Assembly (NCBI GenBank): GCA_030680835.1
Contig: JAUXUD010000025.1
Span: 1 to 33,716 of the forward strand
DNA length: 33,716 bases
Reading direction: 5' to 3'
DNA from: Bacteroidota bacterium
GTDB lineage: Bacteria; Bacteroidota; Bacteroidia; UKL13-3
Program-made: the position numbers and the translations under genes
Part shown: in pieces, positions 1 to 8,429 of the stretch
How positions within the stretch are numbered: the stretch's first letter is position 1
Layout of the letters: each line of letters opens with the position of its first letter
Notes under the pieces: model-generated
The model's database searches: none
Seen by the model: only the letters and a program-made list of their open reading frames with translations
Told to the model about the DNA's origin: nothing

Positions 1-96
1 AAACAACTCGAAATGCAGCAATTAAAATCGCTAATAAAAAGGGCCGCACTATTAAATATGACAATTGTTCCTAATAATCTCCAACATGAAACCTAA
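1..96 (+). CDS. C-terminal end of an unidentified protein (partial)
   Basis: Frame 1 is open from the first base of the window to a TAA at 94-96, giving about 31 residues that end in Leu-Gln-His-Glu-Thr. The peptide has an amphipathic run rich in Leu, Gln and Lys, which looks like real coding sequence, but it is too short to name. The gene would start outside the window. The next gene is on the opposite strand, so the two would be convergent. Confidence 0.4.
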   Translation, partial: KQLEMQQLKSLIKRAALLNMTIVPNNLQHET

Positions 97-146
97 TGAT
101 TTTCACACACATGCGGAAGATGTCATTGGTAGCTTGTCGAAGGGAC

Positions 147-512
147 CTACTCCAGTCCCCAGCAATCATACAGCGCATTGATATAAACATTCTCTTTCAT
201 GTCCATTTTATTATCAGCCATAACCACTTTCATGGCAAATGAAATCAATTTATTTCTTTCGATAGAGGTGCTTATCTTGAAAAAATGTTCGGCGGTTTCA
301 ATAAAATGACCCAATAAATCTTCTTCGGGGCAGGCGCGTAAAAAGGCTTGTTCTTTTATGATTTCTATGGGTTGATGAAAATTTTTCTCCAGGAAGTTCA
401 ATATAACTGAACTTTCTGCTTTGCGGATAGTACCGTCAACAATACTGAGCGTCATTAATATGTGAAAACCCGCTTCTGTTTTATTTAATTTGGATATAAA
501 CTGTGTTGGCAT
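147..512 (-). CDS. TerB-like small helical protein
   Basis: A 121-residue all-helical soluble protein with no signal peptide or membrane segment. The phrases around residues 20-35 (LMTLSIVDGTIRKAE) and 92-105 (AMKVVMADNKMDMKE) form the two acidic-loop repeats typical of the TerB/DjlA-type domain, in which short D/E-rich turns between helices may bind metal. This is a family resemblance only. TerB proteins are linked to tellurite resistance or envelope stress, but solitary copies in Bacteroidota have no firm role. The gene is divergent from the trans-sulfuration enzyme, with about 130 bp between the start codons. No other ter genes are nearby, so tellurite resistance should not be assumed. Confidence 0.6.
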   Translation of the reverse strand: MPTQFISKLNKTEAGFHILMTLSIVDGTIRKAESSVILNFLEKNFHQPIEIIKEQAFLRACPEEDLLGHFIETAEHFFKISTSIERNKLISFAMKVVMADNKMDMKENVYINALYDCWGLE

Positions 513-619
513 TCTGTCTTTGAATTTTGTTGGTTCAATATAATGCTAAAAATGAATTACACAAATTTATTTTCAATAAAAAATAAGGAACTTAATTATT
601 CATTTATGAAAAATGCCTT

Positions 620-627
620 TAAGTTTG
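620..627 (+). promoter_or_regulatory. Bacteroidota -7 promoter box (TAAGTTTG)
   Basis: A perfect match to the TAnnTTTG consensus, 15 nt before the ATG at 643. It lies inside the longer possible reading frame that opens at 613, which supports 643 as the true start. No clear TTTG -33 box is visible. Confidence 0.5.
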
Positions 628-642
628 CGGAAATATTTGATT

Positions 643-1782
643 ATGAAGTTTGCAACCAAAGCCATCCACGCCGGACAGGAACCTGATCCCACAACAGGAG
701 CCGTTATGACTCCCATTTACCAAACCAGCACTTACTGGCAGGAAAGTCCGGGTAAACACAAGGGTTATGCGTATGCCCGGGGCAAAAATCCAACGCGTAC
801 AGCCCTTGAGAATTGTTTGGCTGCCCTTGAAAACGGGAAACATGGTTTGTGTTTTTCGAGTGGTATGGGTGCAACCGATGCGGTAGCTAAACTGTTACGA
901 CCTGGTGATGAGGTGATAACCGGAAATGATTTATATGGCGGAACCTACCGCATGTTTACCAAAGTTTTTGCCAATTATGGCATCAAGTTTCATTTTATTG
1001 ATTTGAGTGATCCTCAAAATATCATCCCTTATATAAATAGCCATACAAAATTATTATGGGTTGAAACACCCACCAACCCAACCATGCAAATAATAGATAT
1101 TGAAGGATGTGCTAAAATTGCCAAAGCACACCATATTGTATTTGCAGTAGATAATACTTTTGCTTCCCCCTACCTGCAAAACCCGCTTGATTTGGGTGCA
1201 GATATTGTTATGCACAGTGTTACCAAATATCTGGGCGGACACAGCGATGTGGTAATGGGGGCACTGATTACGAATAATGATGACCTACACGAGCAACTTG
1301 CATTCATCCATAATTCGTGCGGGGCAACACCGGGTCCGATGGATAGCTTTTTGGTATTGCGTGGATTAAAAACACTGCATTTACGTATGAAGGCGCATTG
1401 TGAGAATGGTGCTGTAATCGCAAATTTTTTAAAGAAACATTCAAAAATTGAAAAGGTTTACTGGCCCGGTTTTACAGATCATCCCAACCATGATATCGCC
1501 AAAAAACAAATGCGCGACTTTGGAGGCATGATTTCGATTGTATTAAAAGATGCCGATATGGAAGAAACATTCAAAATTGCTTCCGCATTCAAAGTATTTA
1601 CTCTGGCAGAGAGTTTAGGAGGTGTTGAAAGTTTGATTAATCATCCTGCCACCATGACGCATGCATCGATTCCAAAAGAGGAAAGAGAGAAGGCTGGTGT
1701 AGTGGATAATTTACTCAGATTAAGTGTTGGAGTTGAAGATATTGAAGACCTGCTGGAGGATTTAAAAAGGGTACTTTCATAA
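643..1782 (+). CDS. PLP-dependent trans-sulfuration enzyme (cystathionine gamma-synthase/lyase family)
   Basis: A cytosolic pyridoxal-phosphate enzyme of the Cys/Met metabolism family, 379 residues from the chosen start, which is normal for the family. The PLP-binding lysine is Lys195 in the motif HSVTKYLGGHSD. The N-terminus has the usual KAIHAG opening and YARGKNPT at 44-51, and the C-terminal half has the typical SLGGVESL segment. The family includes cystathionine gamma-synthase (O-acyl-homoserine plus cysteine), cystathionine gamma-lyase and methionine gamma-lyase, and sequence alone does not settle which reaction occurs here. Synthase or lyase is most likely. A longer start at 613 would overlap the -7 promoter box at 620-627, so ATG 643 is preferred. 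The gene converges on the sugar transferase, with 49 bp between the two stop codons and no obvious hairpin terminator. Confidence 0.93.
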   Translation: MKFATKAIHAGQEPDPTTGAVMTPIYQTSTYWQESPGKHKGYAYARGKNPTRTALENCLAALENGKHGLCFSSGMGATDAVAKLLRPGDEVITGNDLYGGTYRMFTKVFANYGIKFHFIDLSDPQNIIPYINSHTKLLWVETPTNPTMQIIDIEGCAKIAKAHHIVFAVDNTFASPYLQNPLDLGADIVMHSVTKYLGGHSDVVMGALITNNDDLHEQLAFIHNSCGATPGPMDSFLVLRGLKTLHLRMKAHCENGAVIANFLKKHSKIEKVYWPGFTDHPNHDIAKKQMRDFGGMISIVLKDADMEETFKIASAFKVFTLAESLGGVESLINHPATMTHASIPKEEREKAGVVDNLLRLSVGVEDIEDLLEDLKRVLS

Positions 1783-1831
1783 AAGTAAGCTGATTTAGGT
1801 CTTAATTTTAGATAATGCTGATGATATTATT

Positions 1832-3028
1832 TTAAACATTTTCCTTTTGAAACAATGCCGGAATGGTTTTTAAAATAATAATGATATCATTCCAGAAGGA
1901 ATAGTTTTTGGCATATTCATTATCCAGTTCCATACGTTCTGCTTCGCTCATGGCACCGCCCTTTCCGCGTTTAGTCACCTGCCACAATCCGGTTATACCT
2001 GCAGGAGCCAAAAAGCGTTGTGCAAACTGGTCGGTGGTTAATTTTTCAGCTTCGTATAAAGGTAAGGGGCGGTTTCCCACTATACTCATGTCGCCTTTAA
2101 TTACATTAAACAATTGGGGTAATTCATCAATACTGGTATTACGCATAATTTTACCAAAACGGGTAATGCGCGGGTCGTTTTCAATTTTTATAAATTTTGA
2201 GCCGTCTTTGATTCTTTTAACTTCGGCAAAAACTTTTTCGCAAATCATATCCCCGTCCATATATAATTTTGAACGGCAGGGCACATTGGCAGATGCACAT
2301 TCGGCACATAAAAAATTCTTGTAATCCTCAACGGTTTCGGGTTCCTGACCTGCATTATACTGGTTAAGATGTTTCAGGTTTTTTAACATCGCATCGGCAC
2401 CTAATCGCATCGACCTGAACTTGTAAAAATCGAATAAGGTATACCCTGAACCCACCCTTTTTGCTGCATAAAAAACAGGTCCTTTTGATTCGAGCAGGAT
2501 AATGATTGAAAACAACAGGAAGAAAGGAGCCAGAAATAGTAAAGCCAAACAAGCAACGATTAAGTCGAAGCTTCGTTTTGCAACAGGGATGGTATATTTT
2601 GGAAATATGGCCCGCGAATCTAAAATGGATTTATGATAACGGGGTGGGTTAGCAATGAGATATTGGGTACGGGCTAAAAATTCTTCATGCTGAACCGGTC
2701 TTTCAAAAATATCTGCAAACTGTTCGTGCAGGGCAATGTTTCTGCTGGCATCGGTAATCCGGTCAACAATTAAACAAAACGGAACATTGGCAGTTTTGGG
2801 CACATTTTTACAGTTCTTACGCAAAGTAATTCCGTTTGCTCCCAATAAATCAGAATAGGTTACAATAAGTTTTACGGCTTCGTTTTTATTGGTCCACTGT
2901 ATAAACTGAAAAATATTGTCGAAGTGAAATACTTCAAAATCTTCTTTGAACAAATGGGAAAATTCCACAATTGAATCGGCGTCATTAGATATAAAAGCAA
3001 TCCGATGCTTATCAGGATTTTGTTCCAT
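1832..3028 (-). CDS. Initiating polyprenyl-phosphate sugar-phosphate transferase with N-terminal pseudo-receiver domain
   Basis: This enzyme transfers a sugar-1-phosphate from a nucleotide sugar to undecaprenyl phosphate at the inner membrane, the first step of exopolysaccharide assembly (WcaJ/Bac_transf family). A membrane helix lies at about residues 154-179. The catalytic region carries KFRSMR (203-208), NDPRITRFGK (284-293), SIDELPQL (299-306), KGDMSIVGNRP (311-321) and ITGLWQV (345-351). Residues 1-125 have the alternating strand and helix layout of a response-regulator receiver, but the phosphoacceptor position is Tyr58 and the conserved KP is RP (Arg110-Pro111), so phosphorylation is unlikely. 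An insert at 211-279 holds four cysteines (241, 244, 251, 263). Three bases separate it from the upstream receiver gene, which implies joint transcription. The transferred sugar is not known. Confidence 0.9.
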   Translation of the reverse strand: MEQNPDKHRIAFISNDADSIVEFSHLFKEDFEVFHFDNIFQFIQWTNKNEAVKLIVTYSDLLGANGITLRKNCKNVPKTANVPFCLIVDRITDASRNIALHEQFADIFERPVQHEEFLARTQYLIANPPRYHKSILDSRAIFPKYTIPVAKRSFDLIVACLALLFLAPFFLLFSIIILLESKGPVFYAAKRVGSGYTLFDFYKFRSMRLGADAMLKNLKHLNQYNAGQEPETVEDYKNFLCAECASANVPCRSKLYMDGDMICEKVFAEVKRIKDGSKFIKIENDPRITRFGKIMRNTSIDELPQLFNVIKGDMSIVGNRPLPLYEAEKLTTDQFAQRFLAPAGITGLWQVTKRGKGGAMSEAERMELDNEYAKNYSFWNDIIIILKTIPALFQKENV

Positions 3029-3031
3029 GTA

Positions 3032-3412
3032 TTATACTTTTTTAAGTCGGCGAAAAATATTGTCAATCCTTGCTTCCAGTTCTTCGGGGTTAAAGGGCTT
3101 AATCAGGTAATCGTCGGCACCGGCTTTCAGGCATTTTATTTTATCGGTAGTGCCTTCATTTCCCGACAGCATGATTAAAGGAACGTCCTTAAAAAAACCA
3201 GAGGATCTGATTTGTTTAATGAACTCCAGTCCATTAATTTCAGGCATATTTACATCCGCAATAATCACATCGGGTATTACGCCCTGCTGCATCCATTCCA
3301 GGGCTTCTTTCCCGTTCTGTTTGGCAACTACATTATAAGTTTTATTAAAATAAAAATCAAGAATTTTCAATATACTGATTTCATCGTCGAGGGCAAGCAA
3401 AGTTTTTTTCAT
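3032..3412 (-). CDS. Single-domain response regulator (receiver only)
   Basis: A 126-residue CheY-like receiver with no output domain. The acidic pair Asp9-Asp10, the phosphoacceptor Asp53 in VIIADVNMP, the switch Ser83 in MLSG and Lys105 in YLIKPF are all present, so it should be phosphorylatable. It sits between the NtrC-type regulator (45 bp upstream) and the pseudo-receiver sugar transferase (3 bp downstream) on the same strand. Receiver-only proteins usually act by protein-protein contact. Here the obvious candidate partner is the degenerate receiver of the next gene product, but that is inference. No histidine kinase is encoded in the window. Confidence 0.92.
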   Translation of the reverse strand: MKKTLLALDDEISILKILDFYFNKTYNVVAKQNGKEALEWMQQGVIPDVIIADVNMPEINGLEFIKQIRSSGFFKDVPLIMLSGNEGTTDKIKCLKAGADDYLIKPFNPEELEARIDNIFRRLKKV

Positions 3413-3457
3413 TATGATAACATTAAAGTTCGTATATAATCAGGTTCAGTTATTATT

Positions 3458-4831
3458 CTATTTTCTATAAATTTTTTGAAACGCTTCGGTCTTCATAATA
3501 CGGTATATGGTTGATTTTCCAATATCCAGTTTTTTTGCAACTGCGATAACATTATCATCATAGCGCTCAAGATATATTTTAATGATAATATTTGTATAAT
3601 CATCAAAACTCATTTCCTGGGCGAGTATATTATTAATTGACTTGTCTGAATTATAAGTAATGTCTTTTGCTTCAATATTATTTTCATCACATAAAACGCA
3701 TGCAAGTTCGATAATAGCTTTTAATTCTCTGATATTACCCGGGAAATTGTAATCGAGTAATTTTTTCTGGGCCTCACTGCTTAAAGCTATTTTCCCTGTT
3801 TTATTTTCAATGCAATATTCATCGATAAAATATTTACTTAAATGTATGATGTCATTGCCCCGGTCTCTAAGGGGAGGCAATTGTATGGGCAAACCCAGCA
3901 AACGATAATATAAGTCTTCCCTAAACCGACCTTCCTGTACCTCCTGTGCCAAATTTTTGTGTGTTGCCACAATGATTCTCACATCAATGGGAATTGTTAA
4001 ATTACCTCCAATACGGGATACTTCCCTTTCCTGCAATACCCTGAGCAACTTTGCCTGAATATTCAGGTCCAGTTCACCAATTTCATCTAAAAAAATCGTT
4101 CCCCGGGTTGCCTGCTCAAATCTTCCAATACGGCGTGCATCTGCTCCGGTAAAAGCTCCCTTTTCGTGTCCAAAAAGTTCGCTTTCTATCAGTTCGCGGG
4201 GAATGGCTGCCACATTAACCGGAACAAACGGAAATTTTTTTCTTTCGCTATGGTAATGAATTGCTTTGGCTACCAATTCTTTTCCGGTACCGGTTTCACC
4301 CGAAATACTAACTGTAATTTTACTTGCAGCAGCTTTTTCAATCAATGAAAAGGATTTCTTTAAGGCTTCGCTGTTGCCAATAATATTTTTACTGAAATCG
4401 TACTTCTTCCCCAAATCTTCCCTTAATTCGGTAATCTCAGATTTTAATTTGGTATTGTCCAGTGCGTTTCGTGCAGAATTTAAAAGTCGTGGTTTGGTAT
4501 CTTCGTTTTTTATCAGATAGTCAAAAACGCCAAGCTTAAGCAAATCCACTGCAGTGCCCACATCTTCCTGACCCGAAATTACAATCAATTGAATGGATTC
4601 ATCCACTTCTTTAATCTTTTTAATCAGGTCGGCACCGTTCATTCCCGGGAGCGAATAGTCAACGGTAACTAAATCAGGTTTCAGGTGCAGGTGGTTTAAA
4701 CAATCTTTACCGTTTTCAAATGCTTTAACTTCGTAGTCGGGGTTCAGTTGAAGCGAGTAACTTAAAAAGTTACGATACCAGGTATCATCTTCAACAACAA
4801 AAATAGTGTAGTTTGATTTTCGGTTTGCCAT
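3458..4831 (-). CDS. Sigma-54-dependent response regulator (NtrC family)
   Basis: A 457-residue transcription activator with the classic three-part layout. The receiver (about 8-125) has phosphoacceptor Asp58 in TVDYSLPG. The AAA+ domain (about 148-385) has Walker A GETGTGKE at 178-185, the sigma-54 contact loop GAFTGA at 225-230 and Walker B TIFLDE at 245-250. The Fis-type helix-turn-helix is near 425-450 ([17 protein letters not shown]). It drives RNA polymerase carrying sigma-54 when phosphorylated. It lies between GDP-fucose synthase and the receiver/sugar-transferase pair on the same strand, so it probably controls polysaccharide synthesis. I found no convincing -24/-12 sigma-54 promoter (TGGC-N8-TTGC) in the intergenic gaps here, so its targets may be elsewhere. 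Confidence 0.95.
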   Translation of the reverse strand: MANRKSNYTIFVVEDDTWYRNFLSYSLQLNPDYEVKAFENGKDCLNHLHLKPDLVTVDYSLPGMNGADLIKKIKEVDESIQLIVISGQEDVGTAVDLLKLGVFDYLIKNEDTKPRLLNSARNALDNTKLKSEITELREDLGKKYDFSKNIIGNSEALKKSFSLIEKAAASKITVSISGETGTGKELVAKAIHYHSERKKFPFVPVNVAAIPRELIESELFGHEKGAFTGADARRIGRFEQATRGTIFLDEIGELDLNIQAKLLRVLQEREVSRIGGNLTIPIDVRIIVATHKNLAQEVQEGRFREDLYYRLLGLPIQLPPLRDRGNDIIHLSKYFIDEYCIENKTGKIALSSEAQKKLLDYNFPGNIRELKAIIELACVLCDENNIEAKDITYNSDKSINNILAQEMSFDDYTNIIIKIYLERYDDNVIAVAKKLDIGKSTIYRIMKTEAFQKIYRK

Positions 4832-4893
4832 TTTATTTTGGGGGTCAATACAAAAATCGAGAAAAAGTAGCGAAATGGGAAATTATCTTTTCA

Positions 4894-5835
4894 TTAATGA
4901 ATGTTAGCTGTCGAATTTTTTAGAAAGTCATTATAAGCCAGGTAGATACCTTGTTCAAGAGAAATTTTTGGTGCCCATCCCAGGGCTTTTATCCGGCTTA
5001 TATCCATTAATTTGCGGGGTGTACCATCCGGTTTTGAGGTGTCAAAATGCAGTTCACCTTCATAATCAACAATTTTTTTAATTAAAAGAGCAAGGTCTTT
5101 TATGCTTAATTCAATTCCGCTTCCTATATTTAAAAAGGATCGGTCGTTATAAGTTTGCATTAGTAAAAAAGCGGCATCTGCCAAATCATCTACAAACAAA
5201 AACTCCCTGAAAGGTGTTCCGCTTCCCCAAACTTCTACATAGGGTGCTTTGTTTATTTTGGCCTCATGAAATTTTCTTATTAATGCCGGTAACACATGAG
5301 AATTTTGTGAATGGTAGTTATCGTTGTATCCATATAAATTTGTAGGCATTACCGAAATATAATTGCAACCATACTGATCACGGTATGCTTCCACCATTTT
5401 AATGCCTGCAATTTTGGATATGGCATAAGTTTCGTTAGTGGGTTCAAGCAAACCGGTTAATAAACTGTCTTCTTTCAGTGGTTGCGTTGCAAGCTTTGGA
5501 TAAATACAGCTTGATCCGAAAAACATGAGTTTTTTTACTCCGTTTAAATAGCTCTGGTGAATCACATTACTTTGAATCATGAGATTTTCGAAAATAAACT
5601 GAGCCCTGTATGTATTGTTTGCAATAATTCCCCCCACTTTTGCTGCAGCTAAAAACACATAATCGGGTTTTTCGGCTGAGAAAAAATCAGCAACTTTTTG
5701 CTGGTTGGTTAAATCCAGTTCTTTTGACGATTTGCCAATAAGATTGTTAAACCCTTCCTTTTCAAGTTTTCGATAAACTGCCGAACCCACCATACCCCGG
5801 TAACCGGCTATAAATATTTTATCAGATACATTCAT
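4894..5835 (-). CDS. fcl: GDP-L-fucose synthase
   Basis: An NADPH-dependent epimerase/reductase that converts GDP-4-keto-6-deoxymannose to GDP-L-fucose, a sugar donor for surface polysaccharides. It is 313 residues long, normal for the enzyme. The Rossmann motif GYRGMVG lies at 11-17. The SDR catalytic pair is Tyr138 and Lys142 in TYAISK, and Ser110-Cys111 before IYP match the active-site loop of the family. MPTNLYG and [13 protein letters not shown] are further family signatures. The partner enzyme GDP-mannose dehydratase (gmd) is not in the window. Its neighbours (sugar transferase, DedA, glycosyltransferase) point to an exopolysaccharide locus containing fucose or a related sugar. Confidence 0.95.
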   Translation of the reverse strand: MNVSDKIFIAGYRGMVGSAVYRKLEKEGFNNLIGKSSKELDLTNQQKVADFFSAEKPDYVFLAAAKVGGIIANNTYRAQFIFENLMIQSNVIHQSYLNGVKKLMFFGSSCIYPKLATQPLKEDSLLTGLLEPTNETYAISKIAGIKMVEAYRDQYGCNYISVMPTNLYGYNDNYHSQNSHVLPALIRKFHEAKINKAPYVEVWGSGTPFREFLFVDDLADAAFLLMQTYNDRSFLNIGSGIELSIKDLALLIKKIVDYEGELHFDTSKPDGTPRKLMDISRIKALGWAPKISLEQGIYLAYNDFLKNSTANIH

Positions 5836-5878
5836 ATTTTAATTTATATACATTAATAAATGAAATTTGGTTCAGGGC

Positions 5879-6619
5879 TTAATTATTAAGCTTTTTTTTG
5901 TAGATACCAACCATTTCATTTTTTACATGTTCGGTAAATTTTGAGTTATAAATCATTTTGTACTCACTGCCCATTTCAATAGAATCATACAATTTTACCG
6001 TTATGGGCCTTGAATGAAATATCGCAATCAATTCATCATTATAAAATATCATCAATATTCTGGGATTCAAAGTTTGTTTCACAAAATCAGGTTCATTAAT
6101 GAGGTAAGAAGTATATTTATTGTCTTCTGTTTTTTTGATAAAGCCGTATTTTTCAATAAAGCTTTCAAAATAACCCAGCCGCGCATTGCTAGATGCTTTT
6201 AACAACAAAGCACTCAAATCGGTTTCAGCAATAAAATCTTTGTCGGTGCATGCATTTTCCATGAAACCACTTACTACAATATGTGTCATTGAATCTCTTT
6301 CTTCGAGCAATTTCATCGGGTTAAATGATTGAACTACTTTTCCAATTACTTTTAAATGCTTATTGTACAAGCGGGCTTTTGTTTTCAAACGGATTCCATC
6401 AAATAAAAAGCGGGTTTGAATCCAGCAATCAACCCAGATTTTTTGCCAGTTTTTGCCATCGGTAACCGAATAAAAATCAACACCGGTGTATAGCTCCAAA
6501 ACATCCGCCCCGTCTTTTTCTTCCTTTATGCTGCAATTTCCTCCTGTGCGGTCGGCAAATAAAAAACCGGCCTGAACACAAAGGAATACAAAGAGTAACA
6601 AATATTTATTTTTTTGCAA
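5879..6619 (-). CDS. Exported protein of unknown function
   Basis: A 246-residue protein that I do not recognise. Residues 1-22 form a clear Sec signal peptide (basic MQKNK, then a hydrophobic core ending LFADR). The mature part is mixed alpha/beta, with Cys at the start (NCSIKEEKDGADVLEL), a WVDCW element near residue 65, and a Lys/Asn-rich end. No membrane segment follows the signal, so it is probably periplasmic or surface-exposed. Its start codon overlaps the end of the upstream DedA gene by 14 bases, which implies translational coupling. It lies 43 bp before GDP-fucose synthase, so a role in envelope or polysaccharide export is plausible but unproven. Confidence 0.75.
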   Translation of the reverse strand: MQKNKYLLLFVFLCVQAGFLFADRTGGNCSIKEEKDGADVLELYTGVDFYSVTDGKNWQKIWVDCWIQTRFLFDGIRLKTKARLYNKHLKVIGKVVQSFNPMKLLEERDSMTHIVVSGFMENACTDKDFIAETDLSALLLKASSNARLGYFESFIEKYGFIKKTEDNKYTSYLINEPDFVKQTLNPRILMIFYNDELIAIFHSRPITVKLYDSIEMGSEYKMIYNSKFTEHVKNEMVGIYKKKLNN

Positions 6620-7247
6620 AGCGATGTTTGATAAATTCGTAAACTATAGGCAATAATGATACCAGTATAATTAAGAAAACCACTTTTTCGAAGTTGGCCT
6701 TTATCCACGGCAGGCTCCCAAAGAAATAACCCCCCAGACTAATAGAAGTAACCCATAAGATAGCTCCGGCAATGCAGTAACTTATATATTTTCGATAGGT
6801 CATGCTCCCAACTCCGGCAACAAAAGGTGCAAATGTTCTAACAATGGGAACAAACCGCGCAATGATAATGGTGCGTGCTCCGTGTTTTTCATAAAAAGCA
6901 TGGGTTTTATCCAGATAATCTTTACGGATGGTGAAAATCCCAAATAGTTTGGCACCGGCTCCTTTTTTAGCCAGATATTTACCAATAAAGTAATTCGAAT
7001 TGTCGCCACATAATGCTGCTGCGATCAATAATAAAATAATAATTACAATATTTAACCCATTGGCTTCATTGGCTGCCAGTGCCCCGGCTGCAAACAAAAG
7101 TGAATCTCCGGGTAAAAAGGGCGTCACTACCAATCCGGTTTCCATAAAAACAATTAAAAACAAAAATCCGTAAACCAGGGTGCCATAGGCTGTTATAAAG
7201 TCCTGCAGGTGTTTGTCGAAATGCAAAATAAAGTCAATTAATTCCAT
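6606..7247 (-). CDS. DedA-family membrane protein
   Basis: A 213-residue polytopic inner-membrane protein of the DedA/SNARE-associated family, whose members are linked to undecaprenyl-phosphate or phospholipid recycling across the membrane. Family signatures are the PGDSLLFAAGAL element (about 46-57), FIGKYLAKK, ARFVPIVRTFAPFVAG (about 129-144) with its conserved Arg and Pro, and a Gly-rich SLGGYFFG. It appears to head the minus-strand run towards the sugar transferase and overlaps the following exported protein by 14 bases. Since the sugar transferase of this locus consumes undecaprenyl phosphate, a carrier-recycling role would fit, but this is inference. Confidence 0.92.
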   Translation of the reverse strand: MELIDFILHFDKHLQDFITAYGTLVYGFLFLIVFMETGLVVTPFLPGDSLLFAAGALAANEANGLNIVIIILLLIAAALCGDNSNYFIGKYLAKKGAGAKLFGIFTIRKDYLDKTHAFYEKHGARTIIIARFVPIVRTFAPFVAGVGSMTYRKYISYCIAGAILWVTSISLGGYFFGSLPWIKANFEKVVFLIILVSLLPIVYEFIKHRFAKK

Positions 7248-7295
7248 GCTTCTTATTTAAGTTGCGCAAGTTTAACAATATTCCATTGCTTTTTA

Positions 7296-7303
7296 TAATT
7301 TTG
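7296..7303 (+). promoter_or_regulatory. Bacteroidota -7 promoter box (TAATTTTG)
   Basis: A perfect TAnnTTTG match ending only 4 nt before the ATG at 7308, with a weak TTTA at 7271-7274 (21-bp gap) as a possible -33 element. Transcription would begin at or next to the start codon, so the message may be leaderless. Confidence 0.5.
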
Positions 7304-7307
7304 TGAA

Positions 7308-7433
7308 ATGTACAAGAAAGTTGGTTTCTTTATTTTGTGTGGATTGTTTCTGCTCATGCTTTTTGGAAATTCGGGTTGCAACAGCCATAAAGGAATTGCC
7401 AGGGACAAGAAATGTAATTGTCCGAAGTTTTAA
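7308..7433 (+). CDS. Tiny lipoprotein (41 aa)
   Basis: A 41-residue reading frame that starts with a basic MYKK, continues with a hydrophobic stretch (VGFFILCGLFLLMLFG), then a possible lipobox ending at Cys24 (GNSGC), and finishes with a short basic tail containing Cys36 and Cys38 and ending in CPKF. It looks like a secreted minimal lipoprotein with two cysteines left in the tail. A perfect -7 promoter box lies 4 nt upstream. Its TAA overlaps the ATG of the glycosyltransferase in the form TAATG, so the two are probably translated together. Its function is unknown. Confidence 0.65.
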   Translation: MYKKVGFFILCGLFLLMLFGNSGCNSHKGIARDKKCNCPKF

Positions 7434-8245
7434 TGAAAACCCACCCTTTAATTAGTTTAATAACTGTTTGTTATAATGCTGGTCCTTTGCTGGCAGATAC
7501 CCTTCAATCTGCAGTTGAACAAAGCTTTCAGGATTTTGAACTGATTGTAATTGACGGCGGATCAACAGATAATACGCTGGAAATAGCAAAACAGTTTCAA
7601 AGTCATTTGGGAACGCTTGTATCGGAGCCTGATAATGGCATTTATGATGCGATGAATAAGGGAGTTCAGGCGGCAAAGGGAGAGTGGCTATACTTTTTAA
7701 ACGCCGGTGATTCTTTTTATCATAATCAGGTATTGGCAGATTTGTTTTTAAATAAGGATTACACAGGAACGGACTTTATATATGCAAAAGTTCAAACTAA
7801 AAATGAACCCACCGGGATTGACTATATAAATGGGAAAAAAGTAAATCTCAAAGATTTTTACAGTCATTACCCGATTTGCCATCAGGGAACTTTTTCGCGT
7901 AAAACACTTTTTAACCAGATTGGATATTTTAATTTGAAATATCCTTTGGTGGCAGATAGTGAATGGTTTATACGGGTTTTTAAAAATCCGCAGATTCAAA
8001 CGGTTTTCATTGATCAGGTAATTGCATATTACGATATTCAAGGGGCAACCTATCACAAAAGAATGCTGGGGTACAAAGAATACATACAGGTAGGATTTAT
8101 ACATTTCCCATTTTTAATAGCCGTTAAAAATTTATTATTATATCCTGCAATCTGGCTCAAGGTTAAAATTATCCGAAGTTTTCAGCACATGGCCTGGTTC
8201 AAAAAATACCGTACCCTTAAGTTTAAAAATAAACTGGCGAATTAG
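7433..8245 (+). CDS. Family 2 glycosyltransferase
   Basis: A GT-A fold glycosyltransferase of 270 residues, probably acting on a lipid-linked or surface glycan at the inner face of the membrane. The N-terminus has LISLITVCYN and then the donor-binding VIDGGSTDNTLE. The DNGIYDAMNKG segment and the NAGDSFY motif (in the DXD-equivalent position) are typical of the WcaA/WcaE-like branch. A hydrophobic C-terminal stretch (VGFIHFPFLIAVKNLLLYPAI) may attach it to the membrane. A TTG start at 7418 is possible, but ATG 7433 overlaps the lipoprotein stop codon and begins at the usual family N-terminus. It is divergent from the DedA and fucose genes, so it probably belongs to the same polysaccharide locus. 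The stop codon forms the edge of a palindromic element. Confidence 0.92.
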   Translation: MKTHPLISLITVCYNAGPLLADTLQSAVEQSFQDFELIVIDGGSTDNTLEIAKQFQSHLGTLVSEPDNGIYDAMNKGVQAAKGEWLYFLNAGDSFYHNQVLADLFLNKDYTGTDFIYAKVQTKNEPTGIDYINGKKVNLKDFYSHYPICHQGTFSRKTLFNQIGYFNLKYPLVADSEWFIRVFKNPQIQTVFIDQVIAYYDIQGATYHKRMLGYKEYIQVGFIHFPFLIAVKNLLLYPAIWLKVKIIRSFQHMAWFKKYRTLKFKNKLAN

Positions 8246-8375
8246 AGTCTGCCTATAATGTCCTCTGGCTGCGTTATGCTCATCTCCAAAATGCTCATGT
8301 GTACCAGCACACTACGCTTTTTGGCGACTTCGTCCCGTTTTTTAACCGGACCAGAGAACATTCTAGCTCAGACTC
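8245..8375. repeat. MITE-like imperfect palindrome, 131 bp
   Basis: The ends are inverted copies of each other. The left arm at 8245-8268 (GAGTCTG ... ATGTCCTCTGG) pairs with the right arm at 8351-8375 (CCAGAGAACAT ... CAGACTC). The interior is also an imperfect hairpin around 8269-8340 (ATGCTCATCTCCAAAATGC facing GCTTTTTGGCGACTTCG). No reading frame is contained. The left end overlaps the last base of the glycosyltransferase stop codon. The structure suggests a non-autonomous mobile element or REP-like repeat. It may also act as a transcript end for the upstream gene. Confidence 0.6.
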
Positions 8376-8429
8376 CTGACAATATGGACAGACACTAATT
8401 AATGATAACTAGTATAAACATAATTAACA

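Noticed and set aside
131-144. AGCTTGTCGAAGGG near the start of the window, resembling a widespread CCCTTCGACAAGCT repeat
   Set aside because: Only one arm is present and no palindrome or second copy was seen, so I do not call a repeat.
3413-3457. Search for a sigma-54 promoter near the NtrC-type regulator
   Set aside because: No TGGC-N8-TTGC match was found in this or the neighbouring gaps.
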